64,000 nucleotides of DNA from Gemmatimonadota bacterium (lineage in GTDB: Bacteria > Gemmatimonadota > Gemmatimonadetes > Longimicrobiales > Gaopeijiaceae), in assembly GCA_040882465.1 (NCBI GenBank), contig JBBEBG010000036.1, positions 1 through 64,000 on the forward strand. Reading direction: 5' to 3'. Of the stretch, positions 60,812-64,000 are shown in pieces; the stretch's first letter is position 1; the number at the start of each line of letters is the position of its first letter. Under the pieces are notes generated by a model. That model did no database searches. It was not told the origin of the DNA and worked only from the letters and a program-made list of their open reading frames with translations. The position numbers were made by a program, and so were the translations under genes.

Positions 60812-61615
60812 TCAGCGGGCCGCGGGAGCCAGCCCGAGGCCACCGCCCGGGGCCGGCATCGTCCCGTGCAGCATCTCGCGAAGCTTCGGAATGTCCACCC
60901 CGACGACGAGCCGCCCGGCCTGGGCCACCGAGATCTTGGCGCTCTCCTCACTCACCACGATCACGATCGCGTCCGTTTCTTCCGCGAGGCCGAGGGCCGC
61001 CCGATGCCGGGTCCCGAGGGAGCGGTCGTGGAGGGGGTGCTGGGCGAGAGGGAGGATCGCGCCAGCCGCCTTGATCGTGTCCCCCCGGATGATCACCGCC
61101 CCATCGTGCAGGGGCGAAAACGGAGTGAAGATCGTCGTCAGGATCTCCCGCGACACCCGGGCCTCGATGGCGTTCCCCGTCCGCGCGTATTCGTCGAGCC
61201 CCACCTCGTTTTCCAGAACGATGAGCGCCCCAGTGCTGGTGCGGGAGAGCTGCTCCACCGCCTCGACGATCTCGTCCACCACTTTTCGGCTCTCGAGCTT
61301 CACGAAGATCCGGAACATCCGGCTCTGTCCGAGGCGGGCGAGGGCGGCACGGAGCTCGGGCTGGAAGACCACGAGCGCCGCGATGGCGCCGTACTGGAAA
61401 AAGGTTTCCAGGATCGAACGGATCAGCGAGAACTCGAGGATGCGGGCGAAGAAGTAAACGCCCGCCAGGAGTCCCATCCCGAGGATCATCTGCATCGCCC
61501 GGGTTCGCTGAACGAGGAGGAGGACGCGGTAGACGAGCGCGGCGACGACCACGATCTCGAGGAGATCGGTCCATCCCGGCGTCAGAAGACGCACCTGCTC
61601 CCAGACGAAATTCAC
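60812..61615 (-). CDS. cdaA: membrane diadenylate cyclase
   Basis: A 267-residue protein: three N-terminal helices (LLEIVVVAALVYRVLLLVQR), then a DAC domain with SPLHDGAVIIRG (DGA) and LGTRHRAALGLAEE (RHR), the two catalytic motifs for c-di-AMP synthesis. It makes the second messenger that controls potassium and osmotic balance. It starts in an ATGA overlap with folP. Confidence 0.93.
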   Translation of the reverse strand: MNFVWEQVRLLTPGWTDLLEIVVVAALVYRVLLLVQRTRAMQMILGMGLLAGVYFFARILEFSLIRSILETFFQYGAIAALVVFQPELRAALARLGQSRMFRIFVKLESRKVVDEIVEAVEQLSRTSTGALIVLENEVGLDEYARTGNAIEARVSREILTTIFTPFSPLHDGAVIIRGDTIKAAGAILPLAQHPLHDRSLGTRHRAALGLAEETDAIVIVVSEESAKISVAQAGRLVVGVDIPKLREMLHGTMPAPGGGLGLAPAAR

Positions 61616-62505
61616 GTCGTCGCCCTCAGTTCCCCCGTGGACGCCCCGGTCCAGTCTTCACCGTCACCCGCCCCCGCGATCGCCTCTGCCACACGGAGCG
61701 CCTGGAAGGTGGGGGCCACGTCGTGAACGCGGAAGATGCGCGCCCCCCGGAGGAAGGCCATCACACAGGCGGCCGCCGACCCGACGGCCCGTTCCCGTGG
61801 CGGAAGGCCCAGGAGCTCTCCGAGAAAGCTCTTCCGGCTCGGACCCACGAGGACGGGGAAGCCGAGTCCGGCGATCCGCGAAAGTCGGGAGAGGACGCGA
61901 AGGCTCTGTGGGGTCGTCTTGGCGAAGCCGATCCCGGGATCGAGCACGATCGCTTCGGGCGTGACCCCTCCGCGGAGGGCCTTCTTCGCGGCCACTTCCA
62001 GCTCCCGGGCCACCTCCCCTTCGACGTCCTCGTAGTGGGCACGCTCCTTCATATCCTCGGGAGTCCCGCGCATGTGCATGAGGACGACCCCGGCTCCGGA
62101 CTCCGAGACGACCCGGGTCATCGCCGGATCGAAGGAGAGGGCGGAGACGTCGTTCACGATCGCGGCCCCGGCCGAAAGCGCCTCGTCCGCGACGCGGGCT
62201 TTCCGAGTGTCCACCGAGATCGGGACCGCGAAGCGGGCCGCGAGGGCCGCCACCATCGGAACCACGCGCCGGAGCTCCTCCTCCTCGGAAACCACTCGCG
62301 CCCCGGGGCGGGTGGACTCTCCGCCGAGATCGAGAATCGAGGCGCCCTCCTCCACCATGGCGTCGGCGCGGAAGAGGAGCCGGTCGAGCTCGTCGAGCTC
62401 CCCGCCATCCGAGAAAGAGTCGGGCGTGACGTTCAGGATCCCCATGACGACGGGGTGCTCCAGGGGGATCACACCGCCCCGGACACGCCACGCCGGACCG
62501 GTCAT
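61612..62505 (-). CDS. folP: dihydropteroate synthase
   Basis: A 297-residue TIM-barrel enzyme with [28 protein letters not shown] and [10 protein letters not shown], the three best-known DHPS motifs. It joins p-aminobenzoate to the pterin in folate synthesis. Coupled by ATGA overlaps both to ftsH upstream and cdaA downstream. Confidence 0.95.
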   Translation of the reverse strand: MTGPAWRVRGGVIPLEHPVVMGILNVTPDSFSDGGELDELDRLLFRADAMVEEGASILDLGGESTRPGARVVSEEEELRRVVPMVAALAARFAVPISVDTRKARVADEALSAGAAIVNDVSALSFDPAMTRVVSESGAGVVLMHMRGTPEDMKERAHYEDVEGEVARELEVAAKKALRGGVTPEAIVLDPGIGFAKTTPQSLRVLSRLSRIAGLGFPVLVGPSRKSFLGELLGLPPRERAVGSAAACVMAFLRGARIFRVHDVAPTFQALRVAEAIAGAGDGEDWTGASTGELRATT

Positions 62506-64000
62506 CCCCGCCCGGTGTCGGGATCCGGTTCCCTGCGGGTGATCCGCGCGACGGGCGAGGACACGGGTGTTTCCTCTCCGGGAACCGGCTCTCCAGCCTC
62601 CTCTTCCCCTTCCTCTCCCGCGTCCGCGAGCGGGGGCTCGGGGATGGCGGGCCGAGCGCCTCTCGGGCTGAGCGGTGCCGTCGCCTCCGCGCCGGTTGCC
62701 GCCACGGCGATGGGTATGGTGCTGGCCGGAAGGGGAGGGAGCGTCTTCCCCCGCGCCAGGAGTTCCACGTCTTCGCGATTCAGCGTCTCGCGCTCGAGAA
62801 GGGCCTGCGCAATCGCCTCGAGGAGGTCGCGCTCCCCTTCGAGGACGCGCCGCGCGCGGTCGTGCGCCTCGTCGAGAGTCCGCTTGACCTCCTGGTCCAC
62901 GAGCTGGGCGGTGTGCTCGGAGACCTCGCGGCGCTGGGTCATGTCGCGGCCGAGGAAGACCTCGTGATCGGACTCGCCGACGGCCATGAGACCCACGAGC
63001 TCGGACATCCCGAAGCGGGTGACCATCCGCCGCGCCATCTGGGTCGCGCGCTCGATGTCGTTCCCGGCGCCCGTCGTGATCTTCTCCGCACCGAAGATCA
63101 TCTCCTCGGCGACCCGCCCGCCGAAGAGCATGGCGAGTTGTCCTTCGAGCCAGTCCTTCGTGTAGGAGTGCCGGTCCTCCTGGGGAAGCGAGGCCGTGAT
63201 GCCGAGGGCCCGTCCGCGCGGGACGATCGTCACCTTGTGGATCGGATCGAGCCCAGGGACTCGAAGACCCAAAACGGCGTGACCCGCCTCGTGATAGGCG
63301 GTCAGCTTTCGTTCGTTCTCCGTGAGCACCAGGCTCCGCCGCTCCGTCCCGAGCATCACCTTGTCCTTCGCCGTCTCGAAGTCCTCCATGGTGACGCGCT
63401 CACCATCCCGCCGCGCGGCGAGGAGGGCGGCCTCGTTGCAGATGTTCGCGAGGTCGGCCCCGGAGAGACCGGGGGTCCCCCGCGCGATCACGGAGAGCTC
63501 GACGTCGTCTTCCAGGGGAAGCTTGCGGGCATGCACGACCAGAATCTGCTCGCGCCCCAGCACGTCGGGGGAGTCCACCACGACCTGCCGGTCGAACCGT
63601 CCCGGTCGAAGGAGGGCGGGGTCGAGGACGTCCGGGCGGTTCGTCGCCGCGAGGAGGATCACCCCTTCGTTCGACTCGAAGCCGTCCATCTCGACGAGGA
63701 GCTGGTTGAGCGTCTGCTCCCGTTCGTCGTGCCCTCCACCGAGCCCGGCGCCCCGGTGCCGGCCGACCGCATCGATTTCGTCAATGAAGATGATGCAGGG
63801 CGCGTGCGCCTTTCCCTGCTCGAAGAGGTCGCGCACACGCGAAGCGCCGACCCCGACGAACATCTCCACGAAGTCGGAGCCCGACATCTGGAAGAAGGGG
63901 CGCCCCGCTTCGCCCGCGACCGCCTTCGCGAGGAGGGTTTTTCCCGTCCCCGGCGGCCCGACGAGAAGGACCCCCTTGGGGAGGCGCCCACCCAGGCGCG
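62502..64000 (-). CDS. ftsH: ATP-dependent zinc metalloprotease FtsH, 5' part outside the window
   Basis: About 499 codons of the C-terminal part. Walker A ([11 protein letters not shown]) lies at the window edge, followed by [16 protein letters not shown] (Walker B), the second region of homology [11 protein letters not shown] and the zinc motif [13 protein letters not shown]. The C-terminus is an unusual Pro/Glu-rich tail. It degrades membrane and regulatory proteins. The N-terminal helices are beyond position 64000. Confidence 0.95.
   Translation of the reverse strand, partial: RLGGRLPKGVLLVGPPGTGKTLLAKAVAGEAGRPFFQMSGSDFVEMFVGVGASRVRDLFEQGKAHAPCIIFIDEIDAVGRHRGAGLGGGHDEREQTLNQLLVEMDGFESNEGVILLAATNRPDVLDPALLRPGRFDRQVVVDSPDVLGREQILVVHARKLPLEDDVELSVIARGTPGLSGADLANICNEAALLAARRDGERVTMEDFETAKDKVMLGTERRSLVLTENERKLTAYHEAGHAVLGLRVPGLDPIHKVTIVPRGRALGITASLPQEDRHSYTKDWLEGQLAMLFGGRVAEEMIFGAEKITTGAGNDIERATQMARRMVTRFGMSELVGLMAVGESDHEVFLGRDMTQRREVSEHTAQLVDQEVKRTLDEAHDRARRVLEGERDLLEAIAQALLERETLNREDVELLARGKTLPPLPASTIPIAVAATGAEATAPLSPRGARPAIPEPPLADAGEEGEEEAGEPVPGEETPVSSPVARITRREPDPDTGRG

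Overview
The window looks like chromosomal DNA of a GC-rich Gram-negative-type bacterium, most likely Gemmatimonadota or a close relative (inference). Reasons: an FtsX/MacB-type 'duplicated orphan' permease (42731-45166), a DUF4388-TPR protein beside a peptidase-MA protein and a DnaA-like AAA+ protein (47430-51986), a TonB/ExbD/ExbD/ExbB set, and the order ftsH-folP-cdaA.

Layout. 1-3500: a truncated permease end, then a sulfide/persulfide operon under an almost perfect 34-bp palindrome (ArsR-rhodanese, DsrE, sulfide:quinone reductase-like, cysteine desulfurase). 3500-13000: SHOCT and Met-rich periplasmic proteins, cyclopropane-fatty-acid synthase, a DMT transporter, a phospholipase-D/cardiolipin-synthase-like enzyme, a geranylgeranyl-reductase-like flavoprotein with a Cys-rich tail, pfkA and pgm. 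13242-28294: a large copper locus. A CusRS-like two-component system sits upstream of a long minus-strand run: outer-membrane protein, unknown His-rich periplasmic protein, copC, copD, an archaeal-type (type II) GAPDH, small membrane proteins, a methyltransferase-like protein, a lycopene-cyclase-like protein, copB ATPase, a LOG-family protein and a glycoamylase-fold protein. 28500-33600: two tRNAs (Leu, Val) flank a decayed accessory stretch with PIN, SatD/DUF3307 and RND remnants, an intact Phd/PIN pair and an orphan AbiEi-like regulator. 33700-42500: a Zn/Cd/Co-type efflux locus (P1B ATPase, PII-like regulator, CzcCBA, His-rich periplasmic protein). 42700-47400: permease, S1/P1-like nuclease, two-domain VOC protein. 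47400-64000: ordinary core genes, all on the minus strand and mostly coupled by 4-bp stop/start overlaps.

How parts fit together. Three promoters (upstream of cfa, of the small protein pair at 13403, and of the copper run at 25999) share one architecture: three 6-bp boxes related to TTCAYS spaced exactly 11 bp, then 9 bp, then a TANNTT -10 element. This is the pattern of an OmpR/PhoB-family regulator, and the obvious candidate is the response regulator at 27614-28294. It ties membrane-lipid modification, small metal-binding proteins and copper efflux into one proposed regulon that also carries a spare GAPDH, an enzyme reported to be a copper target elsewhere. This is the best candidate here for an undescribed system.

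Other notable points: isoleucyl-tRNA synthetase has the swapped GxHH signature of type-2 IleS and apparently starts at CTG inside the pnp stop codon; tRNA-Leu has two unpaired terminal acceptor positions; the DnaA-like protein appears to have two AAA+ modules and no DNA-binding domain IV.
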